DNA of 64,000 nucleotides, from assembly GCF_014193425.1 (NCBI RefSeq), contig NZ_JACHZG010000001.1:2976001-3040000 (forward strand), given 5' to 3'. The position numbers were made by a program, and so were the translations under genes. Under the pieces are notes generated by a model. The model was not told where the DNA came from. It saw nothing but the letters and a program-made list of their open reading frames with translations, and searched no databases. This document shows, in pieces, positions 43,535-52,675 of the stretch; within the stretch, counting starts at the first letter, position 1; the number at the start of each line of letters is the position of its first letter. The DNA is from Microlunatus antarcticus (GTDB taxonomy: Bacteria; Actinomycetota; Actinomycetes; Propionibacteriales; Propionibacteriaceae).

Positions 43535-44215
43535 CTACATTCCGGAGTCGGACGAGCTGGTCACGACGACGACCTCGAGGGTGCGGGGGCCGTGGACGCC
43601 CTCGACGCGGTTGAGCTCGATGTCGCTGGTGGCGCTGGGCCCGCTGATCATGGTCGTCGGGCGCACCGGGTCGAGCAGCGCGAGCGCCTGCGGGACGTCG
43701 GGCACGATCTGGTCGGCCCGGACGACGCAGAGGTGGTAGTCGGGGACGAGCGTCAACAGGCGGCGGCCCTGGTCGGGCGACGCGTCGAGGACGATCGTGC
43801 CGGTCTCCGCGACCGCGACCGCGCAGGCGGTGACGACGCCGTCGAGGTGGTCGAGCTCGGCGACCGTCAGGCCCGCGCCGTCGGCGGGCCGGTCGCGCCG
43901 CACCGCGACGCCGCTGCCGTCCAGCCAGCCGGCGTCGAGCCCCGCGGGCACCGCCACCGACTGGACGCCCTGGTCGCGCAGGGCGGCCGCCAGCGTCGCG
44001 ACCAGCTCGTCCGGCGTGGTGCGCCGGACCCGGGCCTTGTAGTCGACCAGGCGGTCGACCAGCAGCTCGACGAGCTCGTCGGTCGACGCCGACCGCGTAC
44101 GGCGGTAGTCGCGCGCGATGGCCTCGTACGGGAGGTCGGGCGGCGGGGCCAGCCGGTGCGCGTCACGGATTCGGCCCAGGACGACGTCGCGGGCGGAGGC
44201 GGGTGCGTCGCTCAC
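43535..44215 (-). CDS. lutC: Lactate utilisation protein C (LUD domain)
   Basis: A 226-residue LUD-domain (DUF162) protein, with TACAVAVAETGTIVLDASPDQGRR and TMISGPSATSDIELNRVEGVHGP as family hallmarks. With LutA and LutB it forms the iron-sulfur L-lactate dehydrogenase complex giving pyruvate. GTG 44215 overlaps the lutB stop. Last gene of a six-gene operon that begins with rhaI. Confidence 0.9.
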   Translation of the reverse strand: MSDAPASARDVVLGRIRDAHRLAPPPDLPYEAIARDYRRTRSASTDELVELLVDRLVDYKARVRRTTPDELVATLAAALRDQGVQSVAVPAGLDAGWLDGSGVAVRRDRPADGAGLTVAELDHLDGVVTACAVAVAETGTIVLDASPDQGRRLLTLVPDYHLCVVRADQIVPDVPQALALLDPVRPTTMISGPSATSDIELNRVEGVHGPRTLEVVVVTSSSDSGM

Positions 44216-45720
44216 GAGGGGTCCCCGGAGTGCGTGTCGGCCCACCAGTCCCGGAACGTCTGCTGCGGCGGTCGCGCGAGGTCGCGCGTCTCGGTCCACT
44301 GCTTGACCACCGGCAGCGGGACCTCGCCGATCGTCCCGCGCCGGCGCCCGAGCAGCCGGCCGAACCGGCCGCTCCGCAGCGCGAGCGTCCACCGGAGCGG
44401 GCTGCGCATGACGTACGACAGGGTCCGCATGGCGACCGCCTCGGCGCTCGGCGCGCGGTGCTCCTCGGCGTACGTCTCCGTGTGCCGGGCGCGCAGGTGG
44501 ACGAGGATCTCCGGGATGTTGATCTTGACCGGGCAGGCGTCGTAGCAGGCGCCGCAGAGCGACGACGCGAAGGGCAGCGACGCGTTGTCCTCCACCCCGG
44601 TCAGCAGCGGCGACAGGATCGCGCCGATCGGCCCGGGGTAGACCGACCCGTACGCGTGCCCGCCGGCCCGCTCGTAGACGGGGCAGACGTTGAGGCAGGC
44701 GCTGCACCGGATGCAGTTGAGCGCGTCGCGCCCCTCGGCGTCGGCGAGGACCTGCGTCCGCCCGTTGTCGAGCAGCACGAGGTGGAACTCCTGCGGCCCG
44801 TCGTCGGGGGTCAGCCCGGTCCACATCGAGGTGTACGGGTTCATCCGCTCCCCCGTGCTCGAGCGGGGCAGCAGCTGGAGGAACACCTCGAGGTCGGTGT
44901 AGCGGGGGACGAGCTTCTCGATGCCCATCACGGTGATCAGCGTCTTCGGCAGGGTGAGGCACATGCGCCCGTTCCCCTCCGACTCGACGACGCCGATCGT
45001 GCCGGTCTCGGCGATGGCGTAGTTCGCGCCGCTGATCGCCACCTCCGCGGACAGGAACTTGCGCCGCAGGTGCAGGCGTGCCGCTCCGGCGAGGACGGCG
45101 GGCTCGTCGGTGAGGTCGGGGTCGACGTCGCCCATCTCGTCGAGGAAGATCCGCCGGATCTCGGAACGGTTCCGGTGGATCGCGGGCACGAGGATGTGGC
45201 TGGGCCGGTCGTGCCCGAGCTGCACGATGAGCTCGGCCAGGTCGGTCTCCCACGCCGAGACCCCGGCGGCCTCGAGGGCCTCGTTCAGCGCGATCTCCTG
45301 CGTCGCCATCGACTTGACCTTGACGACCTCGTCGACGCCCTTGGCCTTGACCAGGTCGACGACGATCCGGTTGGCCTCGTCGGCGTCGCGGGCCCAGTGC
45401 ACGACCCCGCCGCGGGCCGTGACCGCCGCCTCGAGCTGCTCGAGGTAGTCGGGCAGGTGGGCCATCGTGTGGACCTTGAGCTGTCGGCCGGCCTCGCGCA
45501 GCTCCTCCCAGTCGGGCAGCTCGGCGACCACGGAGGCGCGCTTGGCCCGGATCGTGCGGGTCGCGTGGCCGAGGTTGGCCCGCAGCTGGGTGTCGGCGAG
45601 CGCGTGCCGGGCCGCGGCGGGGAAGCTCTCGTCCCCCCGCAGGTGCCCGACGCCGCGCGGGGCGGGGGGCGGCAGGGTGGGCATCCCCAGCATGACGGTG
45701 TTCGACGTCGCTGTGCTCAC
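44212..45720 (-). CDS. lutB: Lactate utilisation iron-sulfur protein B
   Basis: A 502-residue LutB/YkgF protein. The N-terminal part is a LUD domain (SGANYAIAETGTIGVVESEGNGR, THIHRN-type AIHRNRSEIRRIF). The C-terminal half has two 4Fe-4S cysteine clusters: CIRCSACLNVCPVY near residue 330 and CGACYDACPVKIN near 380. It transfers electrons in lactate oxidation. GTG 45720 in a GTGA overlap with lutA. Confidence 0.92.
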   Translation of the reverse strand: MSTATSNTVMLGMPTLPPPAPRGVGHLRGDESFPAAARHALADTQLRANLGHATRTIRAKRASVVAELPDWEELREAGRQLKVHTMAHLPDYLEQLEAAVTARGGVVHWARDADEANRIVVDLVKAKGVDEVVKVKSMATQEIALNEALEAAGVSAWETDLAELIVQLGHDRPSHILVPAIHRNRSEIRRIFLDEMGDVDPDLTDEPAVLAGAARLHLRRKFLSAEVAISGANYAIAETGTIGVVESEGNGRMCLTLPKTLITVMGIEKLVPRYTDLEVFLQLLPRSSTGERMNPYTSMWTGLTPDDGPQEFHLVLLDNGRTQVLADAEGRDALNCIRCSACLNVCPVYERAGGHAYGSVYPGPIGAILSPLLTGVEDNASLPFASSLCGACYDACPVKINIPEILVHLRARHTETYAEEHRAPSAEAVAMRTLSYVMRSPLRWTLALRSGRFGRLLGRRRGTIGEVPLPVVKQWTETRDLARPPQQTFRDWWADTHSGDPS

Positions 45721-46499
45721 GCCCGTCCCTCCAGCGTCGTCGCGTGCGCCTGGTCCACCGCGTACGGCCGGTCCCGCGTCGCCGCGAGGATCTGCGCGAG
45801 GTGGACGGTGCCGACCCCCGACCGGATCCGGGACAGACCGCCGCCGATGTGCATCAGGCAGGAGCTGTCGCCGGCGCTGCAGAACTGGGCCCCGGTGTCG
45901 AGCACGTGGCGCATCTTGTCCGTCATCATCGCGGTCGAGGTGTCGGCGTTCTTGACCGCGAAGGTGCCGCCGAAGCCGCAGCACTGGTCCGCGTCGGGCA
46001 GGTCGACCAGCCGGATCCCGTCGACGGCCCGCAGCAGGCTCAGCGGCTTGTCGCCGACCCGCAGCATCCGCAGCGAGTGGCAGGTGGGGTGGTAGGTGAC
46101 GCGGTGCGGGAAGTAGGCGCCGACGTCGGTGACGCCGAGGACGTCGACGAGCAGCTCGGACAGCTCGTACGTCTTGCCCGCGACGTCGGTGACCGCGTCC
46201 TGGAGCCCGGTGCTGCCGAAGCGGCGCGCGACGAGGCCGTGCTGGTGGCGCACCGACCCGACGCAGGACCCGGACGGGGCGACGACGGCGTCGTACGGGG
46301 CGAACACGTCGGCGTAGCGCTCGACCAGCGGCAGCGCGGCCTTCTGGTAGCCGGTGTTGACGTGCATCTGCCCGCAGCAGGACTGCTCGGCGGGGAAGGC
46401 GACGGTGTGGCCGAGACGCTCGAGCACGGCCACGGTGGCCCGTCCGACGTCGGGGAACATCGCGTCGGCCAGGCAGGTGATCAGCAACCCGATCTTCAC
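45717..46499 (-). CDS. lutA: Lactate utilisation protein A (CCG domain)
   Basis: A 260-residue protein with two CCG (DUF224) domains: SCCGQMHVNTGY and QCCGFGGTFAVK, each contributing cysteines for an iron-sulfur or heterodisulfide-type centre. It is a LutA/YkgE homologue and part of the L-lactate to pyruvate complex. It starts with GTG 46499 overlapping the rhaB stop by 4 bp. Confidence 0.92.
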   Translation of the reverse strand: MKIGLLITCLADAMFPDVGRATVAVLERLGHTVAFPAEQSCCGQMHVNTGYQKAALPLVERYADVFAPYDAVVAPSGSCVGSVRHQHGLVARRFGSTGLQDAVTDVAGKTYELSELLVDVLGVTDVGAYFPHRVTYHPTCHSLRMLRVGDKPLSLLRAVDGIRLVDLPDADQCCGFGGTFAVKNADTSTAMMTDKMRHVLDTGAQFCSAGDSSCLMHIGGGLSRIRSGVGTVHLAQILAATRDRPYAVDQAHATTLEGRA

Positions 46500-47983
46500 G
46501 ACCCGGCCTCCTTCGTGGTGCTCGGCGCTGCGTCGGTCACGGGGTCGTAGCGTCGCAGGTCGAGCTGCTCGGCCGTCCGGGCCCGCATCTCCTCCAGCGT
46601 GCCCGTGAGGGAGCCGGCGGTGCGCGCCTGGACCATGACGTTACCCAGCGCCGTGGCCTCCACCGGACCGGCGAGCACCGGACGGCCCGTGGCGTCGGCC
46701 GCCAGCTGGCAGAGCAGGGCGTTCTGGGACCCTCCGCCGACCACGTGCACGACCTCGACCGTGCGCCCGGTCAGCCGCTCGGCCTGGTCGAGCGTGCGCG
46801 CGTACGCGGCCGCGAGCGACTCCAGCACGCAGCGCACCACCGCCGCCGACGACGCGGGGACCTCCTGCCCGGCGGCACGGCAGGCCTCCCGGATCCGGGC
46901 GGGCATGTCCCCGGGCGCGATGAACGTGTCGTCGTCGACGTCGATCGTCGGACCGCCCGCGGGCAGCGCGGCGGCCTGGTCGAGGAGCGCCTCCAGCTCG
47001 GCCGGCTCGCCGCGCTCGGCCCAGTCCCGCAGCGACTCCGACAGCAGCCACAGCCCGCCGACGTTGCGCAGGAACCGGGTGCGCCCGTCCACGCCGCCCT
47101 CGTTGGTGAAGTTCGCCGTCCGGCTCTCCGGCGTCAGCACCGGCGCGTCGAGCTCGAGGCCGACGAGCGACCAGGTCCCCGAGGAGACGTAGGCCCAGGC
47201 CGGCTCGGTGGCCGGGACGCCGACGACGGCGGAGGCGGTGTCGTGGGAGCCGACCGCGACCACCGTGACCCCCGGGGGCAGCCCGGTCTCCGCCGCCACC
47301 GCGGGCAGCAACGCGCCGAGAGGCTCCCCCGGCTGGACCAGCGGCGGGAAGAGGTCGACCGGCAGGTCGAGGCGCGCAGCCAGGTCGGCCGGGAACGTCC
47401 GCGTCCGGGCGTCGAGCAGGCCCGTCGTCGAGGCGTTCGTGACCTCCGTCCGCAGCTCCCCGGTCAGCCAGTAGCCGATCAGGTCGGGCAGCAGCACGGC
47501 GTGCCGCACCCGCGGCCAGAGCGGGCCCCGCTGCTCGGCGGCGAGCTGGTAGACGGTGGTGAAGGGCAGGGACTGCAGCCCGTTCACCACGTACAGGTCC
47601 GCCGCGCTCACGCGCTCGTGCACGGCGGCGAGGACCGCGGGCGTGGTCCGGTCGTCGCGGTACGCGGTGGGCTCGGCCAGCAGCCGGCCGTCCGTGTCGA
47701 GCAGGCCGTAGTCGACGGCCCAGGTGTCGACGCCGATGCTCGTCACATCGGCGAAGGCCTCCCCCAGCCGGGTCAGACCGACCAGGACCTCGGCGAACAG
47801 CCCGCTCAGGTCCCAGCGCAGGCGGTCCCCGTCCCGGACGGCGCCGTTGGCGAAGCGGTGCACCGTGTGCAGCTCGACCCGCCCGTCGTCGACCACGCCG
47901 GCGACGACCCGCCCGCTCGACGCCCCGATGTCGATCGCGGCGTGGACCGTACGAGCCCGGGTGCTCACCGGAGGAACGCTCAT
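46496..47983 (-). CDS. rhaB: L-rhamnulokinase (FGGY family)
   Basis: A 495-residue FGGY kinase of the rhamnulokinase branch. AAIDIGASSGRVVAGVV is the phosphate-1 loop with the Ser-Ser-Gly pattern of RhaB; GVDTWAVDYGLLD, AYRDDRT, SHDTASAV, YVSSGTWSLVGLE and VHVVGGGSQNALLCQ agree. It phosphorylates L-rhamnulose to L-rhamnulose 1-phosphate. ATG 47983 overlaps the aldolase gene stop (ATGA). Flanked by the aldolase and lutA in one operon. Confidence 0.92.
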   Translation of the reverse strand: MSVPPVSTRARTVHAAIDIGASSGRVVAGVVDDGRVELHTVHRFANGAVRDGDRLRWDLSGLFAEVLVGLTRLGEAFADVTSIGVDTWAVDYGLLDTDGRLLAEPTAYRDDRTTPAVLAAVHERVSAADLYVVNGLQSLPFTTVYQLAAEQRGPLWPRVRHAVLLPDLIGYWLTGELRTEVTNASTTGLLDARTRTFPADLAARLDLPVDLFPPLVQPGEPLGALLPAVAAETGLPPGVTVVAVGSHDTASAVVGVPATEPAWAYVSSGTWSLVGLELDAPVLTPESRTANFTNEGGVDGRTRFLRNVGGLWLLSESLRDWAERGEPAELEALLDQAAALPAGGPTIDVDDDTFIAPGDMPARIREACRAAGQEVPASSAAVVRCVLESLAAAYARTLDQAERLTGRTVEVVHVVGGGSQNALLCQLAADATGRPVLAGPVEATALGNVMVQARTAGSLTGTLEEMRARTAEQLDLRRYDPVTDAAPSTTKEAGS

Positions 47984-50031
47984 CGGAGAAAAGCAGCCGC
48001 CACCCCGGCGTCGACGGGCACGTGCAGGCCGGTGGTGTGGCTCAGGTCGGCCGAGCAGAGCACGAAGACGGCGTTGGCCACGTTCTCGGGCAGCACCTCG
48101 CGCTTGAGCAGCGTCCGCTGCGCGTAGTAGGCGCCGAGCTCGGACTCGGGCACCCCGTACACGGCGGCCCGCTTGGCCCCCCAGCCGCCGGCGAAGATCC
48201 CGGAGCCGCGGACGACGCCGTCGGGGTTGATGCCGTTGACCTTGACGCCGTGCTCGCCGAGCTCGGCGGCCAGCAGCCGCACCTGGTGGGCCTGGTCGGC
48301 CTTCGTCGCGGAGTAGGCGATGTTGTTGGGCCCGGCGAAGACGGAGTTCTTGCTGGAGATGTAGACGATGTCGCCGCCCAGCCCCTGGTCGATCAGCACC
48401 CGGGCCGCGGCCCGCGACACCAGGAACGAGCCCTTGGCCATCACCGCGTGCTGGAGGTCCCAGTCGGTGACCGTGGTGTCGAGCAACGACTTCGACAGCG
48501 ACAGCCCAGCGTTGTTGACGACCAGGTCGAGCCCACCGAAGGCGAGCACGGTCGCGTCGACCGCCGCCTGCACCGCGGCCTCGTCGGTGACGTCGGCTGC
48601 GACCCCGATCGCCACGTCCGGCCCCCCGATCTCCGCGGCGGCGGCGGCTGCCTTCTCCACGTCGAGGTCGGCGATCACGACGCACGCGCCCTCCGCGGCG
48701 AGGCGGGTGGCGATGGCCTTGCCGATCCCGGAGGCTGCGCCGGTGACAAGGGCGATCCGGGTCGCGAGCGGCTTGGGCTTCGGCAGCCGTGCGAGCTTGG
48801 CCTCCTCCAGCGCCCAGTACTCGATCCGGAACTTCTCGCGCTCGTCGATCGGGGCGTACGTGCTGATCCCCTCGGCCCCGCGCATGACGTTGATGGCGTT
48901 GACGTAGAACTCCCCCGCCACGCGGGCGGTCTGCTTGTTCGCCCCGTACGAGAACATCCCGACGCCCGGCACCAGGACGACCAGCGGGTCGGCACCGCGG
49001 ATCGGCGGGGAGTCGGGGCCGGCGTAGCGGTCGTAGTACGCCTGGTAGTCCGCCCGGTAGGCCTCGTGCAGCTCGGCCAGACGCGCCTTCGCGTCCTCGA
49101 GCGGGGCGTCGGCCGGCAGGTCGAGCACGAGGGGCTTGACCTTGGTCCGCAGGAAGTGGTCCGGGCAGCTCGTACCCAGCGCGGCGAGCCTCGGGTGCTC
49201 CGCGGCGGCGAGGAAGTCGAGCACCACCGCGTCGTCGGTGAAGTGGCCGACCATCGGCCGGTCGTGGGAGGCGAGACCGCGGACGACAGGGGCCAGGGCG
49301 ACTGCCCGCGCGCGCCGCTCCGCCTCGGGCAGCGCGCCGTACCCAGGCAGTGCCGGCCCGAACGGCTCCGGCTTCGCGTGGTCGGCGATGAAGCGGGCCG
49401 CGGTGTCGATGATCCACAGCGAGGCGGCCTCGGCCTGCTCGGAGGTGTTGCCCCAGGCGGTGATCCCGTGGCCGCCCAGGATGCAGCCGACCGCTTCGGG
49501 GTGGGCCTCCTTGAGCGCCGCGATGTCGAGCCCGAGCTGGAAGCCGGGACGGCGCCACGGCACCCAGACGACCTGGTCGCCGAAGATCTTCGTCGTCAGC
49601 TCCTCGCCGTCCGCCGCGGTGGCGATGGCGATCCCGGAGTCGGGGTGCAGGTGGTCGACGTGAGCCGCGTCCACCAGGCCGTGCATCGCGGTGTCGATCG
49701 ACGGGGCCGCGCCGCCCCGGCCGTGCAGGCAGTAGTCGAACGCCGCGACCATCTCGTCCTCGCGCTCGACGCCGGGGTAGGTCCCGACGAGGGCGCGGAC
49801 GCGGTCCAGCCGGAGCACGGCCAGCCCGCTCTCGGTCAGCGTCCCGAGGTCACCCCCGGAACCCTTGACCCAGAGGAGCTCGACGTCCTCGCCGGTGACG
49901 GGGTCGACGTCGCGGCCTTTCGCCGAGGTGTTGCCGCCGGCGTAGTTCGTGTTCTTCGGGTCGGAGCCGAGCCGGTTCGATCGCTTGATCAGCTCAGCGA
50001 CGGCGGGGTTCGTGTCGTCAGCACCGGTCAC
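47980..50031 (-). CDS. rhaEW: Bifunctional rhamnulose-1-phosphate aldolase / lactaldehyde dehydrogenase (RhaEW)
   Basis: A 683-residue fusion. The N-terminal ~400 residues are a class II aldolase/adducin domain (KNTNYAGGNTSAKG, WVKGSGGDLGTL, zinc histidines in AHVDHLHPDSG and GGHGITAWG). The C-terminal ~260 are an SDR (VTGAASGIGKAIATRL, NNAGLSLS, SSKN, YSATK). The fusion type splits rhamnulose 1-phosphate into DHAP and L-lactaldehyde and then oxidises the aldehyde to L-lactate. GTG 50031 is 2 bp after the rhaI stop. Confidence 0.92.
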   Translation of the reverse strand: MTGADDTNPAVAELIKRSNRLGSDPKNTNYAGGNTSAKGRDVDPVTGEDVELLWVKGSGGDLGTLTESGLAVLRLDRVRALVGTYPGVEREDEMVAAFDYCLHGRGGAAPSIDTAMHGLVDAAHVDHLHPDSGIAIATAADGEELTTKIFGDQVVWVPWRRPGFQLGLDIAALKEAHPEAVGCILGGHGITAWGNTSEQAEAASLWIIDTAARFIADHAKPEPFGPALPGYGALPEAERRARAVALAPVVRGLASHDRPMVGHFTDDAVVLDFLAAAEHPRLAALGTSCPDHFLRTKVKPLVLDLPADAPLEDAKARLAELHEAYRADYQAYYDRYAGPDSPPIRGADPLVVLVPGVGMFSYGANKQTARVAGEFYVNAINVMRGAEGISTYAPIDEREKFRIEYWALEEAKLARLPKPKPLATRIALVTGAASGIGKAIATRLAAEGACVVIADLDVEKAAAAAAEIGGPDVAIGVAADVTDEAAVQAAVDATVLAFGGLDLVVNNAGLSLSKSLLDTTVTDWDLQHAVMAKGSFLVSRAAARVLIDQGLGGDIVYISSKNSVFAGPNNIAYSATKADQAHQVRLLAAELGEHGVKVNGINPDGVVRGSGIFAGGWGAKRAAVYGVPESELGAYYAQRTLLKREVLPENVANAVFVLCSADLSHTTGLHVPVDAGVAAAFLR

Positions 50032-50032
50032 G

Positions 50033-51199
50033 TCAGGCGCCCCAGCCGGCCTGGCGACCACCGACGCGGTCGGTCTCGATCGTGCGCTGGTAGCCGGACA
50101 CCGCGTACGCGTGCATCGGGTCCCCGGGCAGACCGCGCGACTCGCGCCAGGCGGCGAGGTCGGGGCGGACGTCGGTGTAGAAGGCGTCCATGATCAGCCC
50201 GTTGGCGCCGAGCACGTCGCCGTCGGCCTGCGCCTTGGCCAGCGCGTCGTGGTCGACGAGCAGGGCGCGCGCCGTCATCTCCTGCACGTTGAGCACCGAC
50301 CGGATCTGGCCGGGGATCTTGTCCTCGACGTTGTGGCACTGGTCGAGCATGAAGGCGACGTCGGAGCCCGGTCCGAAGCCGCCGCCGCGGATGACCTCGT
50401 AGAGGATCCGGAACAGCTGGAAGGGATCGGCTGACCCGACGATCAGGTCGTCGTCGGCGTAGTAGCGCGAGTTGAAGTCGAACGAGCCGAGCTTTCCGAG
50501 CCGCAGGAGCTGGGCGACGATGAACTCGATGTTGGTGCCCGGCGCGTGGTGGCCGGTGTCGAGGCAGACCATCGCCTTGTCGCCCAGCGCGCTCACGTGG
50601 GCGTACGAGGTGCCCCAGTCGGGGACGTCGGTGTGGTAGAACGCCGGCTCGAAGAACTTGTACTCCAGCACCATCCGCTGCTCCGGCCCGAGCCGGTCGT
50701 AGATCTGGCGGAGGCTGTCGGCGAGGCGGTCCTGACGGCCGCGGATGTCGCCCTGGCCGGCGTAGTTCGTGCCGTCGGCGAGCCAGATCTTCAGGTCCCG
50801 GGAACCGGTCGCGTCCATCACGTCGACGCACGTGAAGTGGTGCTCGATGGCCTTGCGGCGGATCGTCTCGTCGACGTGGGTCAGGCTGCCGAACTTGTAG
50901 GCGTCGTCCTGGAACGTGTTCGAGTTGATCGTGCCCAGGGTGACGCCGTGGTCCTCGGCGTACCGGCCCAGGGCGGCGAAGTCGTCGACCTGGTCCCACG
51001 GGATGTGCAGGGCGACCTTGGGCGCCAGTCCGGTGGCCGCGTGCACCTGCGCCGCGTCGGCGATCTTCTCCTCGACGCTGCGGGGCGTGCCCGGGGTGGA
51101 GAAGACCTTGAAGCGGGTGCCGGAGTTGCCGAAGGCCCACGACGGGAGCTCGATGGCCTGGCCGGCGAGCTGGTCGGTGATATCGGCGAACGACGCCAT
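50033..51199 (-). CDS. rhaI: L-rhamnose isomerase (RhaI type)
   Basis: A 388-residue sugar isomerase with the xylose-isomerase-like TIM barrel. Metal and substrate residues lie in ALHIPWD, INSNTFQDDAYKFGS, EYKFFEPAFYHTDV, CLDTGHHAPGTNIEF and FDFNSRYYADDDL. It converts L-rhamnose to L-rhamnulose. ATG 51199 follows GTGGAG; a LacI-type operator lies 27 bp upstream. First gene of the operon rhaI-rhaEW-rhaB-lutABC. Confidence 0.92.
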   Translation of the reverse strand: MASFADITDQLAGQAIELPSWAFGNSGTRFKVFSTPGTPRSVEEKIADAAQVHAATGLAPKVALHIPWDQVDDFAALGRYAEDHGVTLGTINSNTFQDDAYKFGSLTHVDETIRRKAIEHHFTCVDVMDATGSRDLKIWLADGTNYAGQGDIRGRQDRLADSLRQIYDRLGPEQRMVLEYKFFEPAFYHTDVPDWGTSYAHVSALGDKAMVCLDTGHHAPGTNIEFIVAQLLRLGKLGSFDFNSRYYADDDLIVGSADPFQLFRILYEVIRGGGFGPGSDVAFMLDQCHNVEDKIPGQIRSVLNVQEMTARALLVDHDALAKAQADGDVLGANGLIMDAFYTDVRPDLAAWRESRGLPGDPMHAYAVSGYQRTIETDRVGGRQAGWGA

Positions 51200-51225
51200 G
51201 GGGGACTCCACTTCTCACGCTGTCT

Positions 51226-51237
51226 TGAAACGTTCCA
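51226..51237. promoter_or_regulatory. LacI-type operator before rhaI
   Basis: TGAAACGTTCCA is near-palindromic about the central CG, as usual for LacI-family sites. The same word recurs at 58362-58373 (TGAAACGTTCTA), at 55942-55953 on the minus strand (TGAAACGATCCA) and, less exactly, at 51329-51339. Confidence 0.7.
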
Positions 51238-51328
51238 TCGAGAGCCCGACCCTACGACTCGGCGTTACACGTGTCAAGGAACCCGCGCCGCGTCCCGACC
51301 GCGGCGCGGCGGCCGTCCGATATCCTCC

Positions 51329-51340
51329 TGAAACCTTCAA
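51329..51340. promoter_or_regulatory. Possible LacI autoregulatory operator
   Basis: TGAAACCTTCAA lies 48 bp before the LacI-family start codon. It differs from the rhaI operator at the central position and near its end, so weaker autoregulatory binding is plausible. Confidence 0.45.
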
Positions 51341-51387
51341 CGCGCCGGCCGGTCGTCGTGGGCGACGCAGGCCGGAGAGGAGCCCGT

Positions 51388-52419
51388 GTGCCCCGCAAGT
51401 CGTCGACGAGCATGAAGGACGTCGCCACGCTGGCCGGGGTCTCGCTGGGCACCGTGTCGAACGTCGTGAACTCGCCCGACCTCGTGAGCCCGGCCACCCG
51501 GGACCGGGTGGAGACCGCGATCGCCAAGCTGGGCTGGGTGCCGAACGAGTCGGCCCGCCAGCTGCGCGCCGGCCGCAGCCGGGTGATCAGCATGGTCGTG
51601 ATGGACATCGGCAACCCGTTCTTCACCGACGTCCTGCGCGGGGTCGAGGACTGGGTCCAGGGCCGCGGCTACCACGTGCAGGCGAGCAACAGCGCGGCCC
51701 GTCCCGAGCGCGAGAGCGAGCAGCTGCGGGTGCTGGAGCAGCAGCGCGTGGGCGGCATCCTCTGGGCGCCGGTCAGCGGTCCGAGCGACCGCGCGGAGAC
51801 CCTGCGCCGACGGGGCATCCCGGTCGTGATCGTCGACCGTGCGGGCGACGGGACCGGCTACTGCTCGGTGTCGGTCGACGACGTCGAGGGCGGTCGGCTC
51901 GCCACCTCGCACCTGCTCGACCTCGGCCACACCTCGATCGCCCTGGTCGGTGGCCCGGGCACCCTGCACCAGGTCCGCGACCGCCGGCTCGGCGCGGAGA
52001 TCGCCCGCGGCCAGCACGGCAGCTCGGCCTCCCTGCTCGTCGTGTCGACGGACTCGCAGGAGGCCGCCGCCGGGGTCGCCGCCGCCGACCAGCTCGTCGG
52101 GCTGCCCGACGCCGAGCGCCCGACGGCGGTCTTCGCCATGAACGACCTGCTCGCGATCGGGCTGCTGCAGGGCTTCGTCACGCACGGCCTGCGGGTGCCG
52201 GAGGACGTCGCGCTCATCGGCTACGACGACATCTCCTTCGCCGCGTCCGCCGCCGTGCCGCTGTCCTCGGTCCGGCAGCCGCGCGAGGCCCTGGGCCGCC
52301 GGGGCGCCGAGCTGCTGTTCGAGGAGATGGAGGCCGCCGACCACGACCTCCCCCACGAGCACCAGGGCGTGCGCTTCACCCCCGAGCTGGTCGTCCGGCG
52401 CAGCACGTCCCCGCGCTGA
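51388..52419 (+). CDS. LacI-family regulator of rhamnose genes
   Basis: A 343-residue LacI protein. The N-terminal helix-turn-helix and hinge read MKDVATLAGVSLGTVSNVVN and SARQLRAGRSRVI; the effector domain has the periplasmic-binding fold with MDIGNPFFTDVLRGVE and IGYDDISFAASAAVPLSSVRQP. Start is GTG 51388 after GGAGAGGAG. It lies divergent from the rha operon. Four similar operators in this window mark its probable regulon. The likely inducer is rhamnose or an intermediate such as rhamnulose 1-phosphate. Confidence 0.9.
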   Translation: MPRKSSTSMKDVATLAGVSLGTVSNVVNSPDLVSPATRDRVETAIAKLGWVPNESARQLRAGRSRVISMVVMDIGNPFFTDVLRGVEDWVQGRGYHVQASNSAARPERESEQLRVLEQQRVGGILWAPVSGPSDRAETLRRRGIPVVIVDRAGDGTGYCSVSVDDVEGGRLATSHLLDLGHTSIALVGGPGTLHQVRDRRLGAEIARGQHGSSASLLVVSTDSQEAAAGVAAADQLVGLPDAERPTAVFAMNDLLAIGLLQGFVTHGLRVPEDVALIGYDDISFAASAAVPLSSVRQPREALGRRGAELLFEEMEAADHDLPHEHQGVRFTPELVVRRSTSPR

Positions 52420-52513
52420 GCCTCTGCGCACGGCAGTTCGACAAACGGCAGCTCGACGGGCACAGACGCACCAACGAGGCAGCGGGCGATCCTCGAGCCC
52501 GCCTTTCGCCCGC
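52420..52513. other. Convergent gap, proximal part
   Basis: The start of the 256-bp gap between the LacI gene and the permease gene. It shows a short direct repeat, ACGGCAG[TC]TCGAC (about 52430-52460), and no coding potential I can support. Palindrome E and further repeats follow. Confidence 0.35.
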
Positions 52514-52568
52514 GAGCGGTACACCTTCCCGCTCCGAGTGAGATGACCACCGGGAAGGCGTACCGCTC
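52514..52568. repeat. Large palindrome E in convergent gap
   Basis: The 18-bp arms GAGCGGTACACCTTCCCG (52514-52531) and 52551-52568 pair at 17 of 18 positions around a 19-bp loop. Length and symmetry equal palindromes C and D, but the arm sequence is different. Probably a bidirectional terminator or REP-like element between lacI and the permease gene. Confidence 0.8.
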
Positions 52569-52586
52569 GAGGGGATCTGTGACCGG

Positions 52587-52644
52587 TGGCGCCACAAGTC
52601 GCGCCAGGGGCCCCTGGGTGTGCCCTCTGGCGCCAGGAGTCGCG
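52587..52644. repeat. 17-bp direct repeats around a CCAGGGGCCCCTGG palindrome
   Basis: TGGCGCCACAAGTCGCG (52587-52603) and TGGCGCCAGGAGTCGCG (52628-52644) agree at 15 of 17 positions. Between them is a perfect palindrome CCAGGGGCCCCTGG, and GCGCCAGGGG can pair with CCCTCTGGCGC. This is a compact hairpin-rich segment 31 bp from the permease stop. Confidence 0.7.
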
Positions 52645-52675
52645 TGCTTCCGCTTCCTGGCCGCGCTGAGCGCGT

